Assembly: GCF_014138435.1 (NCBI RefSeq)
Contig: NZ_JACJIM010000005.1
Coordinates: 372,001-436,000 of the forward strand
Source of the DNA: Methylobacterium fujisawaense
GTDB lineage: Bacteria; Pseudomonadota; Alphaproteobacteria; Rhizobiales; Beijerinckiaceae
Length of the DNA stretch: 64,000 nucleotides
Direction: 5' to 3'
The translations under genes were made by a program, and so were the position numbers. The notes beneath the pieces were generated by a model that did not search any database, was not told the DNA's origin, and saw nothing but the letters and a program-made list of their open reading frames with translations. Positions 1 through 8,085 of the stretch are shown here, in pieces (position 1 is the stretch's first letter; each line of letters starts with the position of its first letter).

Positions 1-645
1 CTCGGCGCCACGCGCCCGGGCCGGGTCGGCCCCGCACTTCCCGGAATGGAGATCCGCCTCGCGGCATCGGGGGAAATCCTCGTGCGCTCGCCAGGCGTGA
101 TGCTCGGGTACTGGCGCCGTCCGAACCTCACGGGCGAGGTCCTGCGTGACGGATGGCTGTATACGGGCGATCTCGGCACGCTGCAGGACGGCGATCTGTG
201 CATCACCGGCCGGCTGAAGCAGATGATGGTCCTGTCGACCGGCGAGAAGATCTCGCCCGAGGCCGTGGAGGCCGCGATCTTGCGCGATCCCCTGTTCCGT
301 CAGGCCATGGTCCTGGGCGAGGGCGAAGCGCGGCTGTCGGTCCTGGCGGTGGTCGATGCGGCGATGTGGACGCAGCTCGCGCAGGATCTGGGTCTCGATC
401 CCGCGGCGGAGGACGCCCTCGATGACGCGCGTGCCCGACGGGCCGCTTTGGATCGGATCGCCGCGGCGCTGCATGACGGCCCCCGCGCTGCCCGGGTCCG
501 GGCGGTGCGTCTGCTGCGGACGCCCTGGACTGTCGAGGACGGCCTCCTGACCCCCACGCTGAAGCTGCGCCGCGCCGTCCTCCTTGACCGGTTCGCCGGA
601 ACGGTGGCGGCCCTGCGCGGCGAGCCTGAACCGCCGCGCGCCTGA
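1..645 (+). CDS. AMP-dependent acyl-CoA synthetase/ligase, C-terminal part (cut by window edge)
   Basis: The frame is open from the first base, so the gene starts upstream of the window. The visible 214 residues carry the adenylate-forming family's late core motifs: a PGRVGPALPG-type segment, GEILVRSPGVMLGYW, then the WLYTGDLG hinge aspartate motif, followed by a C-terminal domain with a GRLKQMMVLSTGEKISP segment where the family usually has GRxKD and GE-K/N-P. This points to an enzyme activating a carboxylic acid with ATP, probably a long-chain fatty acid as in FadD-like proteins; the substrate cannot be told from this fragment. GRLKQ replaces the usual GRxKD/E, a small departure at the hinge. 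It ends in TGA at 643-645 and faces the minus-strand small gene at 700. Confidence 0.85.
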   Translation, partial: LGATRPGRVGPALPGMEIRLAASGEILVRSPGVMLGYWRRPNLTGEVLRDGWLYTGDLGTLQDGDLCITGRLKQMMVLSTGEKISPEAVEAAILRDPLFRQAMVLGEGEARLSVLAVVDAAMWTQLAQDLGLDPAAEDALDDARARRAALDRIAAALHDGPRAARVRAVRLLRTPWTVEDGLLTPTLKLRRAVLLDRFAGTVAALRGEPEPPRA

Positions 646-699
646 GCAAGTCTGGGTTCGCCGACACGATCCACCCCTGATGCGGCTCCTGTTCGCCAC

Positions 700-912
700 T
701 CAGTACTTGTCCGTCAAAACCGCCTCGATCCCGTAACGCACCAGACGATCGCGCGATCTGACGCCCGATCGGATGCGGTGGGCAACTTCGAAGGCGATAT
801 GATTCTCGACAAGATATCGCGGAATCATAGGAAACTCGGACAAGAATCCGGTCAATGCGTCGAGGGCCTCTCTGTGGGCTTCGACAGCGAGTCGAATATC
901 CGATGGCGACAT
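700..912 (-). CDS. Small conserved-looking protein of unknown function (70 aa)
   Basis: I do not recognise this protein. It is a compact, charged 70-residue protein beginning MSPSDIRLAVEAHREAL, with no signal peptide or membrane segment. A very strong ribosome binding site (AGGAGGAGG, plus-strand 917-926) precedes the ATG at 912, the best reason to believe the gene. A perfect FNR/FixK-type site is centred near 972.5. If that site sits at -41.5, transcription would begin near 931 and give a short leader just long enough for the ribosome binding site. That fit suggests direct control by an oxygen-responsive Crp/Fnr regulator. The function is unknown. Confidence 0.7.
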   Translation of the reverse strand: MSPSDIRLAVEAHREALDALTGFLSEFPMIPRYLVENHIAFEVAHRIRSGVRSRDRLVRYGIEAVLTDKY

Positions 913-965
913 CGCGATCCTCCTCCTGGCTTGAGAGTTTGATGCCGGAGACGGATGCGGCAGCG

Positions 966-979
966 TTGATCCTGATCAA
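966..979. promoter_or_regulatory. FNR/FixK-type binding site (perfect)
   Basis: The sequence is TTGATCCTGATCAA, a perfect match to the Crp/Fnr-family consensus TTGAT-N4-ATCAA. It lies 54 bases upstream of the minus-strand 70-aa gene (start 912), at the spacing expected for a class II activation site. It could also serve the plus-strand genes beyond 1072. Confidence 0.7.
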
Positions 980-1071
980 TGTGTGCCGCGGTCGACTGCT
1001 TCACCGCTTCGACAGACGAAGAGCGCCGCCAGCGCCACGATGGACAGGCTCTCGGTGTCGCGCGAACCGGA

Positions 1072-1305
1072 ATGCTGAAGACGATGGCAACGTTGAAAAA
1101 GGCCCGCGGAATTGATCAGCCCGAACGCCGGGCCACGGCGATCGCGAATGCCAACTGGTTCCGGGCCCGTGCCTGCCAGGCGCTCCGCGAGGGCCATCCG
1201 GACAGCAGGCTGCGCGCCGGCCGAGCCCGGGTGGCCGCACGGCTCGTGCTCGAGCGAGCGCGAGGCGAGGGCCTTCTGATGGATCAGGCGGCCGGCGCCG
1301 CCTGA
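1072..1305 (+). CDS. Possible small basic protein (77 aa), unknown function
   Basis: This is a short frame rich in Ala and Arg, beginning MLKTMATLKKARGIDQPERR. It sits between the FNR-type site at 966-979 and the three-BON gene at 1346. No clear ribosome binding site is visible, and ATG codons at 1072 and 1084 are both possible starts. The reading frame extends back to 979, but that would place the start codon inside the regulatory site. It may be a real stress-associated small protein or simply leader DNA of the downstream gene. I do not recognise a family. Confidence 0.35.
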   Translation: MLKTMATLKKARGIDQPERRATAIANANWFRARACQALREGHPDSRLRAGRARVAARLVLERARGEGLLMDQAAGAA

Positions 1306-1345
1306 CCGGGAGCCGCGCGGCCCGCGCCGCCTCAGGAGGAACGCC

Positions 1346-1996
1346 ATGACCGACAAGGCCCTGCGCCGGGCGGTGCTCGACGAACTCGACTTCGACCCCA
1401 GCCTGGACGCCGGGGATATCGGCGTCGCCGTCTCCGAAGGGGTGGTGACGCTCACTGGCCATGTCGGCAGCTACGCCGAGAAGGTGGAGGCGGAGCGCGC
1501 CGTGCGCCGCGTCCGGGGTGTGCGCGCCATCGCGCAGGAGATCGCGGTCCGTTACGCCGACGCGAAGAAGGTGGCCGACGACCAGATCGCCGCCCGGGCG
1601 CTGGCGATCATCGACTGGTCTGTGCATCTCCCGAAGGACGCCATCCAGGTCACGGTGAGCGGCGGCTGGATCACCCTGACGGGCGCCGTGCCCTGGCGCT
1701 ACCAGTCGAGATCCGCCGAGGCCGTCGTGCGGCAGCTCTCAGGGGTGCTTGGCGTCACCAACCGGATCGCGATCGAACCGCGCGTTCCACCTGGGGCGGT
1801 CAAGGACAAGATCCTGGAGGCGTTTCGGCGAAGCGCGCTGTTCGAAGCCGACGCGATCAAGGTCACCGTCTCGGGCGACCGGGTCATTCTGGAGGGTGCC
1901 GTGACGGCCTGGGCGGAGCGCGATGCGGCCGAGCGTGCCGCATGGTCGGTGCCGGGCGTGCGCGCCGTCGAGGACCGCATCGTAGCCATGGCCTGA
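1346..1996 (+). CDS. Three-BON-domain protein (OsmY-like), cytosolic
   Basis: The protein has 216 residues made of three consecutive BON domains, at about residues 4-69, 76-144 and 147-214. Each carries the typical core of a variable strand, GxVTLTG or a variant (VSEGVVTLTG, VSGGWITLTG, VSGDRVILEG), and a conserved helix ending in VxGVxxVxxxI. BON domains are associated with binding of membranes or hydrophobic ligands and with osmotic or general stress proteins such as OsmY. Unlike OsmY, no signal peptide is visible, so a cytoplasmic location is likely. An AGGAGG-like site precedes the ATG. Its neighbours (aquaporin, HdeD-like protein, FNR-type sites) fit a stress or low-oxygen role. Confidence 0.85.
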   Translation: MTDKALRRAVLDELDFDPSLDAGDIGVAVSEGVVTLTGHVGSYAEKVEAERAVRRVRGVRAIAQEIAVRYADAKKVADDQIAARALAIIDWSVHLPKDAIQVTVSGGWITLTGAVPWRYQSRSAEAVVRQLSGVLGVTNRIAIEPRVPPGAVKDKILEAFRRSALFEADAIKVTVSGDRVILEGAVTAWAERDAAERAAWSVPGVRAVEDRIVAMA

Positions 1997-2368
1997 GCGG
2001 ACAAGATGAGATGCACCGCGGCGCGGATTCGAGATCGATCCTCGATCCCGGAGACGAACGCGCGCGGCACCGATCCGTCTGGCGGACGGAAAGACACGAA
2101 GTGTTCGGACCGGGGGGCCTGTCCCGTCGCGTGACAGATCGCGAGCCGCTGAGGCGCGGTTCCCGGTGTCCGATCAAGGATCGCGCCGGCCTTCGATTCG
2201 ACTGGCGAAGGCCGGCGCAGGGAGGAACATCCCGGGTGGTCCGGCCAAGTCACGTTCGGCGCATCGCGACGGCGCGCCGCGCGCAAAAATCGACATCGCG
2301 AAGAGAGACAGTGAATATGGTTTTTCAGCAAAGTTCTTGCCTGATTTCCCGGCGAGCGGTGCGTCGTC
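1997..2368. other. Convergent intergenic region with inverted repeat
   Basis: This gap separates the convergent three-BON and aquaporin genes. No credible coding sequence was seen. The notable element is the perfect 13-bp inverted repeat listed separately at 2183-2218. Confidence 0.6.
2183..2218. terminator. Candidate hairpin terminator between convergent genes
   Basis: A perfect 13-bp inverted repeat (GCGCCGGCCTTCG paired with its complement at 2206-2218) with a 10-base loop. It lies 187 bases after the three-BON gene and 150 bases after the aquaporin gene on the other strand. There is no U-tract, so it is a hairpin that could stop or stabilise either transcript, not a textbook intrinsic terminator. 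Confidence 0.4.
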
Positions 2369-3103
2369 TCACTCCGCCGGGGCCGGAGGAGAGATGCCGG
2401 TCACTTGGACGGAGGGCTCCTCACTCAGCCAGCGATACAGAATCCCGCCGAGAACCCCACCGAAGATCGGGGCGACCCAGAACAGCCAGAGCTGGGTCAG
2501 GGCCCATCCGCCGACGAAGACCGCCGGTCCCGTGCTGCGCGCCGGGTTCACCGAGAGGTTCGTGACCGGGATGCCGACGAGGTGGACGAGGGTCAGGCAC
2601 AGCCCGATGGCCAGCGGCGCAAAGCCGACCGGGGCCTTGCCGTGCGTCGCGCCCATGATGACGAAGACGAACATCATGGTGAGCACGACCTCGGTCAGGA
2701 GGCAGGCGGTCAGCGCGTATTGCCCCGGCGAATGCGCGCCATAGCCGTTGGCGGCGAAGCCCTTCTCGACGGAGAAGGCCGGCGCGCCGCTGGCGATGGC
2801 GTAGAGCACAGCCGCGGCGACGAGGCCGCCGACGACCTGGGCGATGACGTAGGCCGGGATGTCGTGGGCCGGAAACCGGCCTCCGGCTGCGAGTCCGCAG
2901 GTCACCGCCGGATTGAGGTGGCAGCCCGAGATGTGCCCGATGGCATAGGCCATGGTGACGACAGTCAGGCCGAAGGCGAGCGCGACGCCGAGGAGGCCGA
3001 TTCCGACCTGCGGAAACGCGGCCGCGATGACGGCGCTCCCGCAGCCCGCGAAGGTGAGCCAGAACGTGCCAATGGCCTCGGCCGCGCACTTGCGGATATC
3101 CAT
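2369..3103 (-). CDS. aqpZ: Aquaporin Z
   Basis: This is a 244-residue inner-membrane water channel with six membrane helices and two half-helices. The NPA motifs are at residues 64-66 (HLNPAVT) and 186-188 (SVNPARS). The selectivity filter appears to be Phe44, His174 and Arg189, as in E. coli AqpZ, but residue 183 is Leu where the E. coli protein has Thr. The length matches the family (E. coli 231). The start at 3103 is chosen because AGGAGG lies just upstream and MDIRKC begins the conserved first helix; the open frame runs further upstream but without family similarity. An FNR-type site with one mismatch lies 109-122 bases upstream, and the divergent HdeD-like gene has a perfect site. Confidence 0.93.
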   Translation of the reverse strand: MDIRKCAAEAIGTFWLTFAGCGSAVIAAAFPQVGIGLLGVALAFGLTVVTMAYAIGHISGCHLNPAVTCGLAAGGRFPAHDIPAYVIAQVVGGLVAAAVLYAIASGAPAFSVEKGFAANGYGAHSPGQYALTACLLTEVVLTMMFVFVIMGATHGKAPVGFAPLAIGLCLTLVHLVGIPVTNLSVNPARSTGPAVFVGGWALTQLWLFWVAPIFGGVLGGILYRWLSEEPSVQVTGISPPAPAE

Positions 3104-3211
3104 GGAACCTCCTGCGGTCAGGCGAGGCGTTATTTCCGTGGCCCGCCCGACCGAGCGGATCGGATTATCCAGGGCCGGACCGCATCCTGCCGCGAAGGGA
3201 GGGGCCTCGAT

Positions 3212-3225
3212 TTGAGCTAGATCAA
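3212..3225. promoter_or_regulatory. FNR/FixK-type site upstream of aqpZ (one mismatch)
   Basis: TTGAGCTAGATCAA matches TTGAT-N4-ATCAA except at the fifth base. It lies 109-122 bases upstream of the aqpZ start on the minus strand and shares the divergent intergenic region with the perfect site at 3366-3379. Confidence 0.5.
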
Positions 3226-3365
3226 TCCCGCATCGCGGGTCTGGTCGCCGGCACCGGTCTCTTCGGTGCGGTGCCTCGGTCGATCCGCCGGTTTCTCCCG
3301 TGCTGCGCAGGCCATGCCGAGCCGTCGATCGACACCCGGGCCGTCGAGAACGGGGACCCGCGCCT

Positions 3366-3379
3366 TTGATTTGAATCAA
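3366..3379. promoter_or_regulatory. FNR/FixK-type site upstream of the hdeD-like gene (perfect)
   Basis: TTGATTTGAATCAA is a perfect TTGAT-N4-ATCAA palindrome centred at 3372.5. With a class II geometry, transcription would begin near 3414, leaving a leader of about 57 bases before the ATG at 3471. Confidence 0.65.
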
Positions 3380-3470
3380 CGCCGTTCCGACCGAACGGGC
3401 GATTCAATCGGAAGTGATCGGACGGAATGGGGACAGCCTCCTCATCCACGGGTCCGACGGGAGGTGTCGT

Positions 3471-4082
3471 ATGGGCGGAACGGTCACCTTTGGAACGCTG
3501 CAGACCGGAGCGGGGCGTGCCCGCGGATGGCTTCTCGCGGTCGGCAGCCTGCTGCTGATCCTCGGCATCGTGGGCCTCTTCATGGTGGTCAGCCTCACGA
3601 TCGTCAGCACGCTCTGGTACGGCGTCCTCCTGATCGCGGCCGGGATCGCCGAGATCGCCGAGGCGCTCGCCAAGCCGTCGGAGGTCGAAGCGTGGCGATC
3701 CCGCGTCGTTCGGTTCTTCGCGGGCCTGCTCTACCTCGTCGGCGGTCTTTGGGCCGTCTTCCGCCCCCTCGAAGCGTCGCTCGCCCTCACGCTCGTCCTC
3801 GGGCTCACCCTGATCGCCTCCGGCGTGGCGCGCGCGCTCTGGGCCATCGTCCACACGACGCAGCTGTCGCGCGCCACGGTGATCCTGTTCGCCCTGCTCT
3901 CGATGCTCCTGGGCGCCGCCATCATTGCGCAATGGCCCTATTCGGGCCTGTGGGCGATCGGCCTCTTCGTATCCTGCGACCTGATCGCCGCGGGACTGTC
4001 ATGGGCGTGGATCGGCCTCTTCGGCCCGCCGCCGGTCGCGCCGGCGCTCGCATCGCCCGGCAGCGGATCGGCGACCCGGTGA
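3471..4082 (+). CDS. HdeD-like membrane protein (DUF308 family)
   Basis: The protein has 203 residues with six predicted membrane helices arranged as pairs separated by short loops, the pattern of the HdeD/DUF308 family. Segments such as GWLLAVGSLLLILGIVGLF, WYGVLLIAAGIAEI and GLTLIASGVARALWAI are typical. HdeD of E. coli is an inner-membrane protein linked to acid resistance at high cell density; the biochemical function is not established. The ATG at 3471 is preferred over the earlier in-frame ATG at 3414 because GGGAGG precedes it at good spacing. A perfect FNR/FixK site lies about 100 bases upstream, which suggests induction at low oxygen. Confidence 0.82.
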   Translation: MGGTVTFGTLQTGAGRARGWLLAVGSLLLILGIVGLFMVVSLTIVSTLWYGVLLIAAGIAEIAEALAKPSEVEAWRSRVVRFFAGLLYLVGGLWAVFRPLEASLALTLVLGLTLIASGVARALWAIVHTTQLSRATVILFALLSMLLGAAIIAQWPYSGLWAIGLFVSCDLIAAGLSWAWIGLFGPPPVAPALASPGSGSATR

Positions 4083-4170
4083 GCCGCATAGGCGAACGCC
4101 GATCTCCGTCGGCGCGGACGGGATCGGGTGGCAGAGCCAGGGACATCAGACCACGAGCCGGAGGATGGCA

Positions 4171-4407
4171 ATGGAACCGATGGATCGTCGTGCCGTGCTG
4201 GGCAGTTTCTCGTCCGCCACCCTGGCGGCTGCGGGCCTGCTCATGGTGCCGGGTGCCGTCTACGCCGCGCCCCTGAGAATCGAGCCCCTCGACGATCCGA
4301 GCGGCACGCCTGTCGAAAAAGCACAGGCCGTCGTCGTCGTCCCGCGGCGGCGCCGCCGCAGGGTCTGCTGGTGGCGGCGCGGACGCCGGGTCTGCGCCTG
4401 GCGCTGA
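4171..4407 (+). CDS. Small exported protein with an Arg-rich C-terminus (78 aa)
   Basis: The N-terminus (MEPMDRRAVLGSFSSATLAAA) looks like a Tat-type signal with a twin arginine, followed by a hydrophobic stretch and a cleavage site near VYAAP. The mature part is only about 45 residues. It ends in a highly basic Arg/Trp/Cys segment containing two Cys (RRRRRRVCWWRRGRRVC). The ATG at 4171 has GGAGG six bases upstream; an ATG at 4165 overlaps that site and is less likely. No function can be assigned. A periplasmic or envelope-bound cationic peptide is an inference. Confidence 0.6.
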   Translation: MEPMDRRAVLGSFSSATLAAAGLLMVPGAVYAAPLRIEPLDDPSGTPVEKAQAVVVVPRRRRRRVCWWRRGRRVCAWR

Positions 4408-4496
4408 CCGGTGCGCCGATGACCGGATCCGGCCGCCGCCGCCCGGCGACCCGGTCGTCCCACGGCAAGCCACCGCGTCCGGGATGGAGCAGACCG

Positions 4497-6611
4497 ATGT
4501 CGACGCGCCGCGCCTTCATCAAGACTCTTCCCGCTGTCGGAGCCGCCTTCTCCGCAGCCGGATGCCTCCTGGCGGAAGCGCGCGCCGCGGGCGACGGGGA
4601 ATCCCCGGCGGCATTCGCCGGTCCGGAGCACTTCCATCCGAAAGGCAAACCGCCGTCGTCGTTCACCCGCGCCGTGCTCCGGCAGGCCCGCACGCGCCTG
4701 CCGTTCGCGGACGACACGGATTTCGAGGAGCAGCGGCGCGGGCTGATCGCCCCCATGGCCGACGGGATCATCCGGGCCGACGATGGTCACGTCGCCTGGG
4801 ACATGCAGCAGTTCCAGTTCTTGGAGCAGCAGGACGAATTCGACAGTATCCATCCGTCTCTGCTGCGCATCTCGCGTCTCAACAACAATCACGGGCTCTA
4901 CGAGGTCGTCCCCGGCATCTATCAGGTCCGGGGGTTCGATCTCTCGGACCTCACCATCGTGCGGGGACGGACGGGTTGGATCGTGTTCGACCCCCTCGTC
5001 AGCCAGGAGACCGCACGCGCCGCCTGGGCGCTGTTCCAGACGCATGTGGGCGAGGGGCGGCCGATCTCGGCCGTGATCTACTCGCATACGCATGGCGATC
5101 ATTGGGGCGGCGTGCGCGGGATCCTCAAGGAGGAGGACGTGCGGTCCGGCGCCGTGCCGGTGATCGCGCCGGCCGATTTCCTCGTCCATACCGTGGCGGA
5201 GAACGTCTACGCCGGCAACGCCATGAACCGGCGGCTGTTCTACCAGTACGGGCTGCTCCTGCCGGCGGCGCCGCACGGCTATGTCGGACAGGGCCTGGGA
5301 CAGCGCGTCTCGGCCGGCACCACAGGTCTGATCGCCCCGACGCGCTACGTGGAGAAGCCGATCGAGACCTTCGAGGTCGACGGCATCCCGATGGTCTTCC
5401 AGAATACGCCGAACACGGAAGCGCCGCGGGAGATGAACACCTACATCCCGGACCGGAAGGCGCTCTGGATGGCGGAGAACGTCATCGCGTCCCTGCACAA
5501 CATCTACACCCTGCGCGGCGCCCCGGTGCGCGATCCGCTCAACTGGTCGAAATACATCAACGCGGCGCTGTACCGGTTCGGCTGGGAGGCCGAGGTAATG
5601 TTCGCCTCCCACCACTGGCCCCGCTGGGGCAATGCGCGGATCCAGGCGGTTCTGCGGGCGCAGCGCGACCTCTACGCCCACATGAACAATCAGGTGCTCC
5701 ACCTCGCCAACCAGGGCGTGACGATCAACGAGATCCACAAGGTCTACGCGCTGCCGCAGAGCCTACAGCAGACGTGGCATTGTCGCGGCTATCACGGGTC
5801 GCCGGAGCACAACAGCCGGGGCGTGATCCAGCGCTATCTCGGATTCTGGGATTGCAACCCGGCGACGCTGATTCCGCTCGCCCCGTCGGAGAGCGCCCCC
5901 CTCTACGTCGACATGATGGGCGGTGCGGAGACGATCCTCGCCCGGGGAAAGCGGCTGCACGACGCGGGCCAGTATCTGCTGGCCCAGGAGATCGTGAACA
6001 AGCTCGTCCAGGCCGAGCCGCAGAACCAGGCCGCCAAGGACCTCCTCGCCGACATCTTCGAGCAGATCGGCTACCAGCAGGAGAATCCCAGCCTGCGCAA
6101 CTGCTTCCTGGCCGGCGCCTACGAGCTGCGCTCCGGCATCCCGGAAGGCGCGACGGCCAGTTCGAGCAGCCCCGACGTGGTGCGGGCGATGCCGACCGAG
6201 CTCTTCCTGAACTTTCTCGGCATCCGCATGGACAGCCGCAAGGCGGAGGGGATGCGCTTCACCATCAATCTGATCACGCCGGACAACGGCGAGCGGTTCA
6301 TCGTCGAATTGGAAAACGCGACGCTGACCAACATCCCGGGTTTCCAGGCCGAGAAGCCCGATCTCACCCTGACCATCAACCGGTCGGATCTCGAGCAGAC
6401 GATGATCGGCGCCAAGACCCTGGAGGCGCAGATTGCCGACGGGACCGCGCAGGTCGAGGGCGACGCCGGCCTCCTGAGCCGGCTGGCCGCCACGATGGTG
6501 ACGTTCGACCCGCGATTCGAGATCCTGCCCGGCACCAAGGTGCGCGGCGCCGCCAATCGCGTGCAGTCCGACCCGTATCGGGCCGATTCCGGCGAGGCGG
6601 TCGCCGAGTAG
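4497..6611 (+). CDS. Class III alkyl/aryl-sulfatase (SdsA1-like, metallo-beta-lactamase fold)
   Basis: A 704-residue protein. Residues 1-35 form a signal with RRAFIK, probably Tat-dependent. The metallo-beta-lactamase core contains SHTHGDHWGG near residue 197, the zinc-binding HxHxDH motif, plus ENVIASLHNIYTLRG and HHWPRWG segments that carry further ligands in SdsA1-type enzymes. An alkylsulfatase dimerisation domain follows (about 430-570), and the end is an SCP2-like lipid-binding domain (about 575-690, with FTINLITPDNGERF). SdsA1 is 658 residues with the same order. The enzyme would cleave alkyl sulfates such as dodecyl sulfate to alcohol and sulfate, probably in the periplasm. The start is set by the signal peptide; the open frame runs further upstream. 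Confidence 0.9.
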   Translation: MSTRRAFIKTLPAVGAAFSAAGCLLAEARAAGDGESPAAFAGPEHFHPKGKPPSSFTRAVLRQARTRLPFADDTDFEEQRRGLIAPMADGIIRADDGHVAWDMQQFQFLEQQDEFDSIHPSLLRISRLNNNHGLYEVVPGIYQVRGFDLSDLTIVRGRTGWIVFDPLVSQETARAAWALFQTHVGEGRPISAVIYSHTHGDHWGGVRGILKEEDVRSGAVPVIAPADFLVHTVAENVYAGNAMNRRLFYQYGLLLPAAPHGYVGQGLGQRVSAGTTGLIAPTRYVEKPIETFEVDGIPMVFQNTPNTEAPREMNTYIPDRKALWMAENVIASLHNIYTLRGAPVRDPLNWSKYINAALYRFGWEAEVMFASHHWPRWGNARIQAVLRAQRDLYAHMNNQVLHLANQGVTINEIHKVYALPQSLQQTWHCRGYHGSPEHNSRGVIQRYLGFWDCNPATLIPLAPSESAPLYVDMMGGAETILARGKRLHDAGQYLLAQEIVNKLVQAEPQNQAAKDLLADIFEQIGYQQENPSLRNCFLAGAYELRSGIPEGATASSSSPDVVRAMPTELFLNFLGIRMDSRKAEGMRFTINLITPDNGERFIVELENATLTNIPGFQAEKPDLTLTINRSDLEQTMIGAKTLEAQIADGTAQVEGDAGLLSRLAATMVTFDPRFEILPGTKVRGAANRVQSDPYRADSGEAVAE

Positions 6612-6705
6612 ACGGCGAAAGCCGCTCTTGCTCCGCAGCCGGTCGCGGTCCGGGATGGCGGCAGGGCGACGGAAGAGGTGCTTACGGGATGAGGGTATCG
6701 GTCCC

Positions 6706-7755
6706 ATGTCGGATGAGGCGATCACGGCGGGCAGGCGGGGGCGGGATCCGGTCCTGATCGATCTGGCCCTGCAGGGCGGCGGCGCGCACGGCGCCTTCAC
6801 ATGGGGGGTCCTCGATCGCCTGCTCGAGGAGCCCTGGCTGAGCATCGACGGCATTTCCGGGACGTCGGCCGGTGCCATGAACGCAGCCGTCCTCATCGAC
6901 GGCTACGAGCGGGACGGGGCCACCGGTGCGCGCGCGGCACTCCAGACCTTCTGGGACGCCGTCTCGCGCGCGGCCCGGTTCAGCCCGCTGCAGCGCAGCC
7001 CGCTCGACGTGATACTGGGCCGCTGGACGCTCGATTCCGCGCCTCTGTATCTGGCCGCGGACCTGATGGCGCGGGTCTTCTCCCCGTATGACCTCAATCC
7101 GCACGACTTCAACCCGCTCAGACAGATCCTGGACTCGCGGCTGGATTTCGAGCGTATCGCACGGAGCCGGATCAAGCTCTTCGTCACCGCGACGGATGTT
7201 CATACGGGCCGGGGCCGGGTGTTCCGCAACGCCGAGGTCACGGCCGACGTGCTCCTCGCCTCGGCATGCCTGCCGACCCTGTTCCAGGCGGTGCGGATCG
7301 ACGGTGCCTCTTACTGGGATGGAGGCTATTCCGGAAACCCGACGATCACCCCCCTGGTCCGCGAATGCGAGTCGCGCGATACGATCATCGTGCAGATCAA
7401 TCCGGTCGAGCGCAGACAAGCGCCGACCTCGGCCCGGGAGATCCTCAACCGGCTCAACGAGATCTCCTTCAACGCGGTCCTGCTCAAGGAACTGCGGATG
7501 ATGGCCTTGCTGCGGCAGGTCGCGCCCACGGACAATTCCGAGTGCGCACGATGGGCGGCCATGCGCATGCACCGCATCGCCAGCGACGTTGTCGCCGAGC
7601 TGGGCTCGTCCTCGAAGCTCAATGCGGAATGGGCATTCCTGACGATGCTTCGGGACGAGGGACGCCGGAGCGCCGCGACGTTCCTGACCGATCATGGGCC
7701 GGATCTAGGCCGGCGTCCGTCCTTCGACCTCGACCGACTGCTCGAAGGCGTCTGA
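6706..7755 (+). CDS. Patatin-like phospholipase (RssA/YlbK type)
   Basis: A 349-residue protein with the three patatin hallmarks: the oxyanion motif GGGAHG (residues 24-29), the nucleophile motif GTSAG with Ser54, and the DGG motif with Asp205 (YWDGGYSGNP). No signal peptide is visible, so it is probably cytosolic and hydrolyses acyl esters of lipids or thioesters. The start at 6706 places the first strand directly before GGGAHG and has GAGGG upstream; the longer open frame adds nothing family-like. It follows the alkylsulfatase by 94 bases on the same strand, so the two may be co-transcribed. The true substrate is unknown. Confidence 0.87.
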   Translation: MSDEAITAGRRGRDPVLIDLALQGGGAHGAFTWGVLDRLLEEPWLSIDGISGTSAGAMNAAVLIDGYERDGATGARAALQTFWDAVSRAARFSPLQRSPLDVILGRWTLDSAPLYLAADLMARVFSPYDLNPHDFNPLRQILDSRLDFERIARSRIKLFVTATDVHTGRGRVFRNAEVTADVLLASACLPTLFQAVRIDGASYWDGGYSGNPTITPLVRECESRDTIIVQINPVERRQAPTSAREILNRLNEISFNAVLLKELRMMALLRQVAPTDNSECARWAAMRMHRIASDVVAELGSSSKLNAEWAFLTMLRDEGRRSAATFLTDHGPDLGRRPSFDLDRLLEGV

Positions 7756-8085
7756 CGCAGCCGGAACGCTCCGTCGCGTGGCAGAGCTCGCAGAACTTGA
7801 TCAAAATCAAGGCGCCTATATTGATTTATGACTTATATTTATTTAATATAAATACAGCATGTGTTCCATTTATCAGTCTTGCGCGTTGCAGATCGACGAT
7901 ATCTTGTCAGACTAAATGGGCCTCTGCCCAAGCCTCTTCACACCGGTTCACGCGCATGATCGGCGCGGCACTTCGCAGTCGGACCGGCCCGATTCCGGGG
8001 GAGCACCTTCACACCGAAGACCGCTCGTCGCATCCGGCCGGCCCCGGAAACGGCCCGGCGCCCACAGACAGAGGAGTGAACGCTT
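7756..8085. other. AT-rich leader region with FNR-type site
   Basis: This 330-base gap contains a perfect FNR/FixK-type site (7797-7810). It is followed by an unusually AT-rich stretch (about 7817-7880) with a 19-base inverted repeat TATTTATTTAATATAAATA at 7836-7854. If the site acts at -41.5, a transcript would start near 7845 and run about 240 bases before the small peptide gene at 8086. No coding sequence is credible here. It is either a long leader or a small RNA. Confidence 0.4.
7797..7810. promoter_or_regulatory. FNR/FixK-type binding site (perfect)
   Basis: TTGATCAAAATCAA is a perfect TTGAT-N4-ATCAA palindrome. It lies 42 bases after the patatin gene and 276 bases before the small exported peptide gene, next to an AT-rich segment that could hold the promoter. 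Confidence 0.65.

Noticed and set aside
1069..1094. EcfG-type promoter GGAAT-N17-CGTT before the three-BON gene
   Set aside because: One mismatch at the -35 element, 250 bases from the gene and within a possible coding frame; too weak to call.
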